The notes under the pieces are model-generated. The model did not search any database. It saw only the letters and a list, made by a program, of their open reading frames with translations, and was not told the DNA's origin. The position numbers and the translations under genes were made by a program. A DNA stretch of 64,000 nt from Thiorhodospira sibirica ATCC 700588 (lineage in GTDB: Bacteria > Pseudomonadota > Gammaproteobacteria > Ectothiorhodospirales > Ectothiorhodospiraceae): positions 1,672,884 through 1,736,883 of the forward strand of contig NZ_MU255056.1 in assembly GCF_000227725.2 (NCBI RefSeq). Direction: 5' to 3'. Positions 10,187 to 20,354 of the stretch are shown in pieces. Position 1 is the stretch's first letter, and each line of letters starts with the position of its first letter.

Positions 10187-10214
10187 AAAAAAAGCCTGCC
10201 ACATTGGGCAGGCT
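10187..10214 (-). terminator. rho-independent terminator
   Basis: On the minus strand AGCCTGCC / GGCAGGCT form an 8-bp stem around a 6-nt loop, followed by seven T residues. This ends leftward transcription from the small-RNA promoter. On the plus strand the stem follows the hemH stop by 30 nt but is preceded, not followed, by the homopolymer, so for hemH it can act only weakly. Confidence 0.85.
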
Positions 10215-10439
10215 ACAAACCTCTTGGGGGGGAGGCTGGGATCTCCTATCACCTGGCTGAAAATCGGTACCGTGGCAGCTATCTTAAGACTGCTTTCGCC
10301 TGAGGCGACACGGTAGGCACTTAAAAACGTTTCTTAACCTGTCTTGACAGTTGCTTAGCTTAATAGGTTCAAGCACTTTTAAAATTTTTTAGGTTGCCGG
10401 GCTAGGCTGTTGTTATAACCTAGTATTTAACTAGGATTT
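10187..10439 (-). ncRNA. candidate regulated small RNA, ~250 nt, unknown family
   Basis: No supported coding frame exists between the hemH stop and the pilS-like stop. On the minus strand the gap holds a sigma70-like promoter (10446-10473) and an intrinsic terminator (10187-10214), which together define a transcript of about 250 nt. Its 5' half is AT-rich, and its 3' half contains GC-rich stems (around 10275-10320, gtgtcgcctcaggcgaa region) and a C8 tract. A 30-codon frame starting with GTG exists inside but has no clear ribosome-binding site. I do not recognise the RNA family. It is transcribed away from the end of the pilS-like gene, from its own promoter. Confidence 0.5.
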
Positions 10440-10473
10440 AGGCTTATTGTACTAAACCTAGTATTTATGTCAA
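10416..10473 (-). promoter_or_regulatory. promoter with operator-like repeats for the small RNA
   Basis: Minus strand: -35 TTGACA (10473-10468), 16-nt spacer, -10 TACAAT (10451-10446), predicted start near 10439. A 13-mer AACCTAGTATTTA (plus-strand reading) occurs twice exactly, at 10417-10429 and 10455-10467. The second copy fills the promoter spacer; the first is part of the palindrome CCTAGTATTTAACTAGG (10419-10435) just after the start site. This is what a repressor operator pair looks like. The half-site and AT core loosely resemble Rrf2-family (IscR-like) sites, but the regulator is not identifiable from sequence alone. Confidence 0.6.
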
Positions 10474-10532
10474 CTATTATTTGCAGAATTTTTTACAGCG
10501 CCGCCATCTGGCAAAACGCGGCAGGACCGGGT

Positions 10533-12248
10533 TTACTCCCATGCCCCGTGGGTGCGTGCAGCGGCCGGATCGGGATTTAAGGCAGGCAGTGGGCGTGGGG
10601 GTGCGCTGTGCGGCAGCGGGAAGTGAATGCGAAAACAGGCACCCCCTTCGGGGCGGACGAGGTATTCCAGCCGTCCGCCATTGCTTTCGCACAGTTCGCG
10701 GGCGATGTACAGACCAAGCCCGGTGCCACTGCTGTGCTGGGCGTGGCTGACAAAGGGTTCAAAGATTTGTTGGCGCCAGCCCAGCGCTACCCCACAGCCA
10801 TTGTCGATGACATCAAGTACGCTGTGTTGTGAGATGGGATGCGTGCCGCCAACCAGTTCAATGAGAATGTCGGGCTTGGGACGGGCGGCATGGGCGAGTG
10901 CGTTTTGGCACAGATTCCACAGAATCTGGTGCAGTTGCTGTGGATCAAACATGACCTGAGAATCTGCGGGTTTGACCTGAATCTTGAGTTGCGGCGCGGC
11001 CAGCCCGTGATGGGTTTTGAATTCCTGGGCAAATTGCTCAAGCCAGGGGCTCAAAGGCATTAGGCCATGCTGGTGCGGGGTGCGCCGCGACATGCACAGC
11101 ACGTCCTGGATCACGGTGTTCATGCGCTGTGATTGTTCGCGGATAATTTTGAGCAGGCGTTGATCGGCAGGGTTGTGGCTTAAGGCCGGTGATTCCGCCA
11201 GCAGTTGTGCCGCATGGCTGATGGCGCCGAGGGGATTGCGGATTTCATGGGCGATGCTGGCGGTCAACCGCCCTACAGAGGCCAGCTTGGCGGCTTGCAT
11301 CTGGCGGCGCATCTCGGCGGTGTCGTCTAAAAAAATCAAGGCTCCGGTGGCACCTTCCATGGTCCACGGACTGAAGCGCACCCGCAATTCCGGACTTTGA
11401 TCATTGCCGTCAAGCTGCACGCTGCCCAGTCCATCAGGGGCGGTTTTCCAGGCATGAAAGGCACGGTGCAAATCGGCGGATAGGGGTTTTAGGGATTCCA
11501 CGGGACGGGGATGCAGGCCCAGAAGATTCCAGGCGGCGGCGTTGATCAGAAAGGGATAGCCCTGTTGGTTCACGGCAATAACGCCGGCTTGCATACTGTC
11601 AATGATATGCGCATTGAGCCGCGTCATATTGGCCAGATCGGTACTGTGGCGCTTGGCCAGGGCTTCGCTTTCACGCGCCCGCTTGGCCAGGGTGAGTGCC
11701 AGTAAGGCCGTTGCCAGCAGACCGGCCCCCAAAAGCCCCGTCTGGGTAAAGGCGCCATCACCAAACTCATGTACCAGGGCACGCACTAACTCGCTGAGCA
11801 GTAAGGCAAGAAAGGTTAGCGCCGCCAGCAATAGCGCGGTGCGTCCCTGCAATAGCAAACTCAGCCCCGCCACGGCAGGAATCGCCAGCGTCCCCAAACC
11901 GCTTTCCACACCGCCACCGGCCTGGGTTACCCAGGTGATCATGACGATATCGGCACCGGCATGCAGATACACTTGCCAGTTAAAGGGCACCCAGCGAGGC
12001 AGGGCGCTTAACAGCATTAACCCGCCCCCGGCCAGCAGGTAGGCATTGAGCGCCCACAAAAAGCGCTCGCTGTCTTGCAGGCCGACGCGCTCCAGGCCAG
12101 TATCGGTAAAATGCAGCACAAACAGCAAGGTAATGGCGAGCAGTCGATACACGCAAAACAGGCGCAAGGAGCGCCACTGCATCCCTGCGGTGTGCCGATG
12201 GGTGGGCTGCAACGGGCTTAATAATCCGGTTCGTTGCCCGGTTTCCAT
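10533..12248 (-). CDS. PilS-like membrane sensor histidine kinase
   Basis: A 571-residue kinase. About six membrane segments fill residues 30-200 (RLLAITLLFVLHF, AYLLAGGGLMLLSAL and so on), followed by a PAS domain (about 210-320), HisKA with IAHEIRNPLGAISHAAQLL (His near residue 345) and HATPase with NLCQNALAHA, DNGCGV and GTGLGLYIARELC. This architecture matches PilS, which controls type IV pilin transcription with its response regulator PilR. No PilR gene follows: the next features downstream are a small-RNA gene and hemH. The start overlaps the upstream thioredoxin gene by 31 nt. A second ATG at 12182 (MQWRSLRL) would avoid the overlap and is a credible alternative. Confidence 0.85.
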   Translation of the reverse strand: METGQRTGLLSPLQPTHRHTAGMQWRSLRLFCVYRLLAITLLFVLHFTDTGLERVGLQDSERFLWALNAYLLAGGGLMLLSALPRWVPFNWQVYLHAGADIVMITWVTQAGGGVESGLGTLAIPAVAGLSLLLQGRTALLLAALTFLALLLSELVRALVHEFGDGAFTQTGLLGAGLLATALLALTLAKRARESEALAKRHSTDLANMTRLNAHIIDSMQAGVIAVNQQGYPFLINAAAWNLLGLHPRPVESLKPLSADLHRAFHAWKTAPDGLGSVQLDGNDQSPELRVRFSPWTMEGATGALIFLDDTAEMRRQMQAAKLASVGRLTASIAHEIRNPLGAISHAAQLLAESPALSHNPADQRLLKIIREQSQRMNTVIQDVLCMSRRTPHQHGLMPLSPWLEQFAQEFKTHHGLAAPQLKIQVKPADSQVMFDPQQLHQILWNLCQNALAHAARPKPDILIELVGGTHPISQHSVLDVIDNGCGVALGWRQQIFEPFVSHAQHSSGTGLGLYIARELCESNGGRLEYLVRPEGGACFRIHFPLPHSAPPRPLPALNPDPAAARTHGAWE

Positions 12249-12793
12249 TTGATATTACAGCCCAGGCTGGGTTTTTGCTCTGCCGTTATCGCCTGCCCAC
12301 TGAGCAAGGCATCCACCGCCTGGCGCATATCCGCGCCGGTCACCATCACATCATTGCCTGGCCGGGCGCCATCAAACTGGCCACGGTAGACTAAGCGACG
12401 CTCGCCATCAAACAGGAAAAAATCCGGGGTACAGGCCGCCTGATAAGCCTTGGCGGTTGCCTGGCTCTGGTCATACAGATAGGGGAATGGATAAGCAAAA
12501 CGGCGCGCATCGTCTTGCATCTTCTCCGGGCTGTCCTCCGGAAAATTGTCGGCATCGTTGGCATTAATGGCGATCATCGCCAGCCCCTGGGGGATATATT
12601 CGCGCCCGAAACGCGCCAGTTCATGACGGAGCATCTGCACAAAAGGGCAGTGATTGCAGATAAACGCCACCAGATAGCCTTTGGCCTGGGCAAAGTCATC
12701 CAAGCTTATGGTGTTGCCGGTCACTACGTCCGGCAAGCTGAAAGGCGGGGCCTGGGTTCCCAGGGCCAACATCGTAGACGGAGTGCGTGCCAT
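12218..12793 (-). CDS. thioredoxin-fold AhpC/TSA-like protein
   Basis: A 191-residue protein of the thioredoxin superfamily. The redox site is CNHCPF (residues about 46-51), the family's typical CNHCPFV sequence, preceded by the APPFSLPDV strand. QAACTPDFFLFD contains the cis-Pro loop, and PSLGCNIKWKPG at the C-terminus holds another conserved Cys. Such proteins are annotated as thioredoxin family or AhpC/TSA; peroxidase or disulfide-reductase activity is inferred from the fold, not shown. The start is supported by GAGGAG 6 nt upstream. No signal peptide, so probably cytoplasmic. It lies upstream of and overlaps the pilS-like gene. Confidence 0.85.
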   Translation of the reverse strand: MARTPSTMLALGTQAPPFSLPDVVTGNTISLDDFAQAKGYLVAFICNHCPFVQMLRHELARFGREYIPQGLAMIAINANDADNFPEDSPEKMQDDARRFAYPFPYLYDQSQATAKAYQAACTPDFFLFDGERRLVYRGQFDGARPGNDVMVTGADMRQAVDALLSGQAITAEQKPSLGCNIKWKPGNEPDY

Positions 12794-12866
12794 GTTGTTC
12801 TCCTCAAAGATTATTTGAATATTTTGTTATCGTGAGACTTAGCGGTCAATCACCTCAAGCGAAGTC

Positions 12867-12913
12867 GGGGCTTAGCCGTATTGCGTGAAAAGCCCCTGCC
12901 TTGAGGCATGGGG
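12867..12913. repeat. overlapping, mutually exclusive hairpins
   Basis: GGGGCTT (12867-12873) can pair with AAGCCCC (12890-12896). The same CCCC (12893-12896) can instead pair in CCCCTGCC-TTGA-GGCATGGGG (12893-12913, one bulge). The element lies ~75 nt upstream of the thioredoxin-fold gene on its template side. It could be an attenuator-like leader or the end of an IS200/IS605-type element; nothing else in it is recognised. Confidence 0.35.
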
Positions 12914-13008
12914 AAGGATAGCGCGGCCTGCGCAGCCAGGTCTATCATGTTAACGTGTCTTGTTAAACCGGCAATCAAATAGCTACGCATTGTGCGATGA
13001 TGTGTTGC

Positions 13009-13182
13009 ATGAAAAAAGAGGATGCCAGAACCCTGTACCCGGCGGCGCAGGAAAAAAAGCGCAAGACGGCGATTCGTCTTTTAAAACACAAAGCACTATC
13101 CCATCTTCGCAAACTGCAAAAGCCGCCCAAGCGGGTAGCGAGCTATTTCCAGGCCGGATCCATTCAATATGCAGCGGTGTAG
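13009..13182 (+). pseudogene. remnant of a transposase N-terminus (IS630-like)
   Basis: The frame starts MKKEDARTLYPAAQEKKRKT, which resembles the conserved N-terminus of IS630-family transposases. The similarity ends after about 30 residues, where the expected helix-turn-helix (G-x-S-x-x-x-V-x-x-W) is replaced by unrelated residues, and the frame stops at 57 residues. A neighbouring frame continues for a few residues more, as expected after a frameshift. No catalytic DDE part is present. It lies in the 457-bp spacer between the thioredoxin-fold gene and rsmJ, which otherwise holds no gene I can support. Identification is by recall of the family pattern only. Confidence 0.45.
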
Positions 13183-13250
13183 CTATTTGGTTGGCGGATT
13201 AATATCTTACATCTACCGTGGCAAAACGGGTCATTGTTAACGCCTCCTCA

Positions 13251-14030
13251 TCAGCCAAGCAGATACACATCCATGCGGGTGCTGGAGCCCATGAGCTGAT
13301 GGCTTGGGCGGCAACCGCCCAGAGGTTCTGCTTTGGCGGGACGTTTAACCACTACGCGCTTTTGTGCCACACCCAAAGCCTGCTGCAATACCTGTGCGGC
13401 ATCTTCATCCTCGCCCAGTAATTGCTTGAACACTCGCATTTCTTTTTTTACCAGCGCGGATTTGTCCCGCTGCGGATACATGGGGTCCAGATAGATGACT
13501 TCGGGGCTTTGGGCGGGGGTTAGGTCTGCCAGATAGGTGCTGGCCTCGCTGTGCTTAAGGCGCATGCGCACGATGATGGGGGCGGTAGGTGGGTGCTGTT
13601 GGGCGCGGTGCAGGGCATCTTCCAGCAGGGCGTGAATGATGGGGTGGCGTTCTAGCAGGGTGACATGACATCCCAGGCTGGCCAGGATAAAGGCATCACG
13701 CCCCAGACCTGCGGTCACATCCAGCACGCCGGGGCGGTGACCGCCCTTTAAGCCCACCGCACGGGCAATGGCTTCGTGGCGAATGCTGCCGTGTGTCTTG
13801 CGATAGCCAAGCTTTCCGCTGATAAAATCGGCATACACCGGGCCTTGTTGGGGATTTTCGCCATCATGCAAGGCTAGGCCATGCTCACCATAGCGCAGAT
13901 AAAGCCCGGCGGTTTGCGCTTGCTCGCTAGACGGACAAAATAAAAGGCCCAGGCGTTGCGCCAGGGCCTCGGCAGGTGCCTGCAGCGTGGCGCTACAGGC
14001 ACAGACACACAGCTTAGGACTTCTTGCCAC
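13251..14030 (-). CDS. rsmJ: 16S rRNA (guanine1516-N2)-methyltransferase
   Basis: RsmJ methylates the exocyclic amine of G1516 in 16S rRNA. The product (~259 residues) carries the SAM-binding motif DVTAGLGRDAFILASLG, the acidic strand LLERHP, the catalytic VIYLDPMYPQRDKSALVKKEMRVF segment (DPMYP, typical for this family) and the C-terminal VVVKRPAKAEPL and RMDVYLLG. The longer frame reaches 14066, inside yidC. The GTG at 14030 (VARSPKLC) leaves only a 17-nt overlap and fits the family length, so I chose it. It stands directly downstream of yidC, where mnmE is more often found. Confidence 0.88.
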   Translation of the reverse strand: MARSPKLCVCACSATLQAPAEALAQRLGLLFCPSSEQAQTAGLYLRYGEHGLALHDGENPQQGPVYADFISGKLGYRKTHGSIRHEAIARAVGLKGGHRPGVLDVTAGLGRDAFILASLGCHVTLLERHPIIHALLEDALHRAQQHPPTAPIIVRMRLKHSEASTYLADLTPAQSPEVIYLDPMYPQRDKSALVKKEMRVFKQLLGEDEDAAQVLQQALGVAQKRVVVKRPAKAEPLGGCRPSHQLMGSSTRMDVYLLG

Positions 14031-15708
14031 CTTTAGCACTGCCACCGCTTTCTGCGGCCTTTTCAATCTGGCGGGTGATCATCCATTGCTGACCGATGGA
14101 GAGCAGGTTGTTGACAAACCAGTACAGCACCAGACCGGCCGGGAAGAAGGCGAAGAACACCGTGAAGATGATCGGCAAGGCCAGCATGATCTTTTGCTGA
14201 ATCGGGTCCATCGGCGGCGGATTGAGCTTATGCTGCACAATCATGGAAATACCCATGAGCAGCGGCAGCACAAAGTAAGGGTCACGCGTGGACAGATCCT
14301 GAATCCAGAAAATCCACGGGGCCTGGCGCAATTCCACGCTTTCCAGCAGGGTCCAATACAGCGCGATAAACACCGGAATCTGCACCAGAATCGGCAAGCA
14401 GCCTCCGAGCGGATTGATCTTCTCCTTTTTATACAGCTCCATCATAGCCTGATTCAGCCGCTGTTTATCATCCGCATAGCGCTGTTTGAGCGCCATCATC
14501 TTCGGATGCACAGCGCGCATTTTCGCCATGGAGCGATAGCTTGCCGCCGAAAGATGATAAAACACCAGCTTGATCATGATGGTGAGAATGATGATCGCCC
14601 AGCCCCAGTTACCCACAAAGCTGTAGATGGTTTTCAGCAACCAGAACAGCGGTTTGGCGAGGAAGGTAAAGATGCCATAGTCAACCGTCAGTTCCAGACC
14701 GTGAGTAACCTCAGACAGCCGGTCTTGTAACTTTGGCCCCACCCAGAACTGTGTGCTGAAGGTATCGGCATACCCGGGATTGATCACCAACGGCTCAGAG
14801 CGCATCCCGATGATATATTCCGGCCGGGTAGGTGTACCCACGCCCCGGGTATAGAACATATTCAGCTCGGATTCGTCGGGGATCCAGGCCGTCAGGAAAT
14901 AATGCTGAATCAAGGAAATCCAGCCACCCTGTACATCTTGATCCACGGGCTTGCTGGCCATCTCTTCCAGCGAGATTTTTTCATAGCGGGTGTCGAAATA
15001 CGCCCCGCCGGTGAAGGTATATAAAAACCACGATTCCCGATCCGGGGTGGAGCCATGACGGATCTGGCGATACTGACGGCCAATCCAGGGGTCCTGGCTG
15101 TCGTTGATCACCTCATGGGAGACATCAATCAGGAAATCGCCGCGCCGGAAGGTGTAGGTTTTGATCACCTGGATGCCATCCGGGCCGGTCCAGGTCAGCG
15201 GGACGGTGAGCTCATCGGCGCCATTGAGACGATACTCAGCCTGCTCAAAGCTGTACATGGCATGATGACTGGGGGCGCGGCCTTCGCCATCGGTACCGGG
15301 CACACGATCATGAATCAAACCAGACTGGGCAATATAGCGGCGGATGCGCTCATCAAGCAGGCGCACCGGAATATCTGGCGTATTCAGGCTGACCGGATAG
15401 GTCGGCAGATCGGCTTGTACCAGATCACCCCCACGGGGGTCGATCAGAATATCCAGAACATCCGTGACGACCCGAATACGGGGACGCTCAGGCTCCATAC
15501 TGGCCAGCGGCGTTTGCGGGGCATCTCGTGCCTCGGAAATGGGGGCATCGGGAATATCACGCGGCGGCGAGGCCTCATCACCTAGTACGGCGCGCTCATG
15601 GGCCGTGGGAGCGACCGGCTGCGGACCATAATCACGCTGCCAGGCTTGCCACACCAAAAAGAGGGTGAACAGCAGAAAAAGATAAAGGACGGGGCGAAAG
15701 TTATCCAT
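14014..15708 (-). CDS. yidC: membrane protein insertase YidC
   Basis: YidC inserts and folds inner-membrane proteins, alone or with SecYEG; in a phototroph this includes photosynthetic membrane proteins. The 564-residue product has an N-terminal membrane anchor (PVLYLFLLFTLFLVWQAW), a large periplasmic beta domain (about 60-345) and the conserved core: NWGWAIIILTIMIKL, the cytoplasmic KMKALKQRY-type hairpin (MMALKQRYADDKQRLNQAMM), KINPLGGCLPILVQIPVFIALY, and the C-terminal GLVLYWFVNNLLSIGQQW. The ATG at 15708 (MDNFRPV) is preferred over the TTG two codons upstream. It follows yidD by 2 nt. Confidence 0.96.
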   Translation of the reverse strand: MDNFRPVLYLFLLFTLFLVWQAWQRDYGPQPVAPTAHERAVLGDEASPPRDIPDAPISEARDAPQTPLASMEPERPRIRVVTDVLDILIDPRGGDLVQADLPTYPVSLNTPDIPVRLLDERIRRYIAQSGLIHDRVPGTDGEGRAPSHHAMYSFEQAEYRLNGADELTVPLTWTGPDGIQVIKTYTFRRGDFLIDVSHEVINDSQDPWIGRQYRQIRHGSTPDRESWFLYTFTGGAYFDTRYEKISLEEMASKPVDQDVQGGWISLIQHYFLTAWIPDESELNMFYTRGVGTPTRPEYIIGMRSEPLVINPGYADTFSTQFWVGPKLQDRLSEVTHGLELTVDYGIFTFLAKPLFWLLKTIYSFVGNWGWAIIILTIMIKLVFYHLSAASYRSMAKMRAVHPKMMALKQRYADDKQRLNQAMMELYKKEKINPLGGCLPILVQIPVFIALYWTLLESVELRQAPWIFWIQDLSTRDPYFVLPLLMGISMIVQHKLNPPPMDPIQQKIMLALPIIFTVFFAFFPAGLVLYWFVNNLLSIGQQWMITRQIEKAAESGGSAKGGKKS

Positions 15709-15710
15709 GT

Positions 15711-15962
15711 TCAAGGCTTCTTATGAAGGTTTTCTGGTACGGGGTCGTATCCGCCTTCACACCACGGATGACAACGCAACAGGCGACGCACCCCCAGCCA
15801 CGTCCCGCGTAATGCTCCGTGCATCTCAATGGCTTCCATGGTGTAACACGAACACGAGGGCGTAAACCGGCAATGCTGGCCAATAAAAGGACTGAGGGTA
15901 TAACGGTATATCTTGATCAGCAGGATCAAAAACTGGCGGATTATTTGCTCAACCGTAGCCAC
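15711..15962 (-). CDS. yidD: membrane protein insertion efficiency factor YidD
   Basis: YidD is a small, membrane-associated protein that helps YidC-dependent insertion. The conserved core is complete: [34 protein letters not shown] in pieces such as [16 protein letters not shown], with the family's three cysteines, followed by [20 protein letters not shown]. The frame is open further upstream, but those residues overlap rnpA and are unlike the family. GTG at 15962 ([11 protein letters not shown]) gives 83 residues, the usual length, with a 22-nt overlap with rnpA. Order rpmH-rnpA-yidD-yidC is the classic one. Confidence 0.92.
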   Translation of the reverse strand: MATVEQIIRQFLILLIKIYRYTLSPFIGQHCRFTPSCSCYTMEAIEMHGALRGTWLGVRRLLRCHPWCEGGYDPVPENLHKKP

Positions 15963-16297
15963 AATTTTTCCAATGCCCCCCGGAGTTGAGCATTCCGAAG
16001 CTCGGCCGCACCCGGCCTGCACATAAATACCAGATCAAAGGAGCCAAGGCGGGCCTGATTTTGGCGAAAGGATTCACGAATCAAACGCTTGATGCGATTA
16101 CGCGCCACCGCTTGACGGGCGCACTTGCGTGATATGGCAAGCCCAAGCCGGGGGCCGTCACCGTCGTTACTGCGCAACACAACACTAAAGGGATGCACAA
16201 ACACCCGCTGGGCATCCGTAAATACCCGGCGATACTGCGTTGGCGTGATCAGCCGGGATGACTTGGGATAGCGCTGTGTCGTCTCGCCAAGGTTCAA
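15941..16297 (-). CDS. rnpA: ribonuclease P protein component
   Basis: RnpA is the protein subunit of RNase P, which matures tRNA 5' ends. The 118-residue product shows the family signature [29 protein letters not shown] in pieces: LGLAISRK near residue 51 and [14 protein letters not shown] (RNR motif) near residue 65, then [10 protein letters not shown]. The start is TTG at 16297, 3 nt after the rpmH stop; no better ATG exists before the conserved part. The C-terminus overlaps the start of yidD. Confidence 0.95.
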   Translation of the reverse strand: MNLGETTQRYPKSSRLITPTQYRRVFTDAQRVFVHPFSVVLRSNDGDGPRLGLAISRKCARQAVARNRIKRLIRESFRQNQARLGSFDLVFMCRPGAAELRNAQLRGALEKLWLRLSK

Positions 16298-16300
16298 GGT

Positions 16301-16435
16301 TTAGGGGCAAAGCCGCACACGCCCTTTTGCCCGGCGTGCCTTAAGAACAGCACGTCCGCCTTTGGTGGCCATTCTGGCACGAAAGCCGTGGGTGCGTTTA
16401 CGGTGCAGTTCACTGGGCTGATAAGTTCTTTTCAT
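16301..16435 (-). CDS. rpmH: 50S ribosomal protein L34
   Basis: 44 residues, starting [20 protein letters not shown] and ending in KGRVRLCP. The MKRTYQPS start, the HGFRARM centre and the K/R-rich RRAKGR tail are diagnostic for L34. It is the first gene of the rpmH-rnpA-yidD-yidC block. A terminal cysteine (LCP) replaces the more usual LSA or LTV ending, a small family variation. It is preceded by a good minus-strand promoter at 16626-16654. Confidence 0.97.
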   Translation of the reverse strand: MKRTYQPSELHRKRTHGFRARMATKGGRAVLKARRAKGRVRLCP

Positions 16436-16625
16436 CGTCGTATGTCTTGATTAAGCGCTGTTCGGTTGAGGGAATATTTAAGGAAACGGCACTCATTTGG
16501 AGTGGATCAGATAGCCTGCATGCGCCAATCCGCCTGAGTTCTCAATGCACAAGATCGCTATCCTTGAGGCAAGCATGAACACTTGCAACGGCAGCGCCTG
16601 CTGCGCATCGGCTTTAAGGGGGGGA

Positions 16626-16654
16626 ATGCTAAAGGGGATAGGTCCTAGTGTCAA
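16626..16654 (-). promoter_or_regulatory. sigma70 promoter for rpmH operon
   Basis: Minus strand: -35 TTGACA (16654-16649), exact 17-nt spacer, -10 TAGCAT (16631-16626). The predicted start is near 16619, leaving a leader of ~185 nt before the rpmH ATG. The -35 is a perfect consensus, and no other gene lies in between. Confidence 0.6.
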
Positions 16655-16713
16655 TATAAACCATCCACTTAAGGAATTGCTGAGTTAATTGGCAGTTTGT
16701 TGACGCGTGTGGG

Positions 16714-16742
16714 TTGGGCTTCTAAACGCGAAGGGATATACT
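16714..16742 (+). promoter_or_regulatory. candidate promoter of the bch-puh operon
   Basis: TTGGGC (16714-16719), 17-nt spacer, TATACT (16737-16742). The -10 is good and the -35 is weak, as expected for an activated or redox-controlled promoter. It would give a ~165-nt leader before bchF. By eye I found no TGT-N12-ACA (CrtJ/PpsR) site or FNR box nearby. The ~480-bp gap between rpmH and bchF holds this promoter, the rpmH promoter and the palindrome at 16873; no gene. Confidence 0.35.
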
Positions 16743-16872
16743 AGGCGTGGCTGGCAACCTTAACTGCTCTACCCGTGGCAAGCCCGTCCGGTAACGGCGG
16801 CACTATGGCGGGGATGGTCCCTGTTGTAGCCGGGAAGGTCAGGCCTGTGGTGGCGTTGTGCCGGTGCAGGAA

Positions 16873-16888
16873 AAAACCGCGCGGTTTT
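16873..16888. promoter_or_regulatory. perfect 16-bp palindrome in the bchF leader
   Basis: AAAACCGCGCGGTTTT, 27 bp upstream of the bchF ATG. It is perfectly symmetrical, as a DNA operator would be, or could form a short RNA hairpin ending close to the ribosome-binding region. Function inferred only from position and symmetry. Confidence 0.35.
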
Positions 16889-16915
16889 GCGCATGATGAT
16901 AGCAAAATTAGATTG

Positions 16916-18729
<1,814 letters not shown>

Positions 18730-18739
18730 GAATCCCAAG

Positions 18740-20354
18740 ATGCAGCTGACGATTTGGACCTATGAAGGGCCGCCGCATGTCGGTGCCATGCGTGTGGCAA
18801 CCTCCATGCAGGGCCTGCACTATGTGTTGCATGCCCCGCAGGGCGACACCTATGCAGATTTGCTGTTTACCATGATTGAGCGCCGCGATCATCGCCCGCC
18901 CGTCACCTATACCTCGTTTCAGGCGCGGGATTTGGGGGCAGATACCGCAGAACTACTTACCCAGACAGTGGCCAGGGCCTATGAGCGCTTCAAGCCACAG
19001 GCGATGCTGGTTGGTGAATCCTGCACCGCCGAACTGATTCAGGATCAGCCAGGTGCGCTGGCCCAGGGAATGGGCCTGCCGATTCCGGTGATTGCTCTGG
19101 AGCTGCCGTCTTATTCCAAAAAAGAAAACTGGGGGGCGGCTGAGACTTTTTATCAGCTGGTCAGAACCCTGCTGCATGATCTCATTCCCCCGCCGGGTAG
19201 CGGCCCGCGTGAGCGCCCTGCCGGACAGCCTCCTCGTGCCAATATTTTAGGCCCAACGGCCCTGGGTTTTCGCTGCCGCGATGATGTGGTGGAGATCACG
19301 CGCCTGCTGGCGCAATTGGGGATTGAGGTCAATGTGGTGGCGCCGCTTGGCGCATGTCCCTACGATGTGCGGCTTATCCCTGAGGCAGATTTTAATATCA
19401 ACCTGTATCCGGAGGTCGCCCACAGCGCGGTTTCCTGGCTGCAGCGCACCTTCAAGATGCCCGCAACCAAGATTGTTCCCATTGGCGTGGGCGCTACGCG
19501 TGAATTTATCGCAGAAGTCGCGGCCCTGGCTGGGGTTGATCCGGCTCCGGTCTTGAGCAAGGAACAACCGGGGGTGGCGGCCTTAAGTGCCTCGCAGTCA
19601 CGGCTGCATTGGTATTCGCGTTCGGTGGACTCGACCTATCTGACCGGCAAGCGGGTGTTTATCTTTGGTGATGCCACTCATGCCTTGGCAGCGGCGCGTA
19701 TTGCCCGCGATGAAATGGGTTTTGAGGTGGTCGGACTGGGAACCTATGCGCGTGAATTTGCCCGCGAGGTGCGGGCGGTAGCACAGGAACTGGGCATTGA
19801 GGCGCTGATTACCGAGGATTATCTGGAAGTCGAGGCCGCCGTCGCCGCCTTGCATCCTGAACTGGTCTTGGGAACGCAGATGGAGCGCCATATTGCCAAA
19901 CGCCTGGGCATCCCCTGTGCGGTGATTTCGTCGCCAGTGCATGTGCAGGACTTTCCGGCGCGCTTTGCCCCGCAGATGGGCTTTGAAGGGGCGAATGTCA
20001 TCTTCGATACCTGGATTCATCCACTGATGATGGGACTTGAAGAACATTTGCTGGGCATGTTCAAGGAGGATTTTGAGTTTCATGATCAGGCCTCGCCTTC
20101 CCATCTGGGCAAGGCCAGCCTGCCTGCCGCGACGTACGCGGCGCAGGCAGGTGAGCCGCGTGCTGTTGCCAGCAGTGCGCCCCAAGAGGCCGTCGCGGCC
20201 CCGGTTGCCGGTGATGATACCCCGCACTGGGCCCCCGAGGCGGAAAAAGAGCTGAGTAAAATCCCCTTCTTTGTAAGGGGCAAGGCCCGTCGCAATACCG
20301 AGCGCTTTGCGCGTGAACGCGGCGTTACAACCATTACCACAGAGACCCTCTACG

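Noticed and set aside
16640..16760. CrtJ/PpsR site upstream of bchF
   Set aside because: TGT at 16649 is followed at the right spacing by TCC, not ACA; no TGT-N12-ACA pair found by eye.
16436..16915. oriC next to rpmH
   Set aside because: No dnaA or dnaN gene and, by eye, no cluster of TTATCCACA-type boxes or AT-rich unwinding region.
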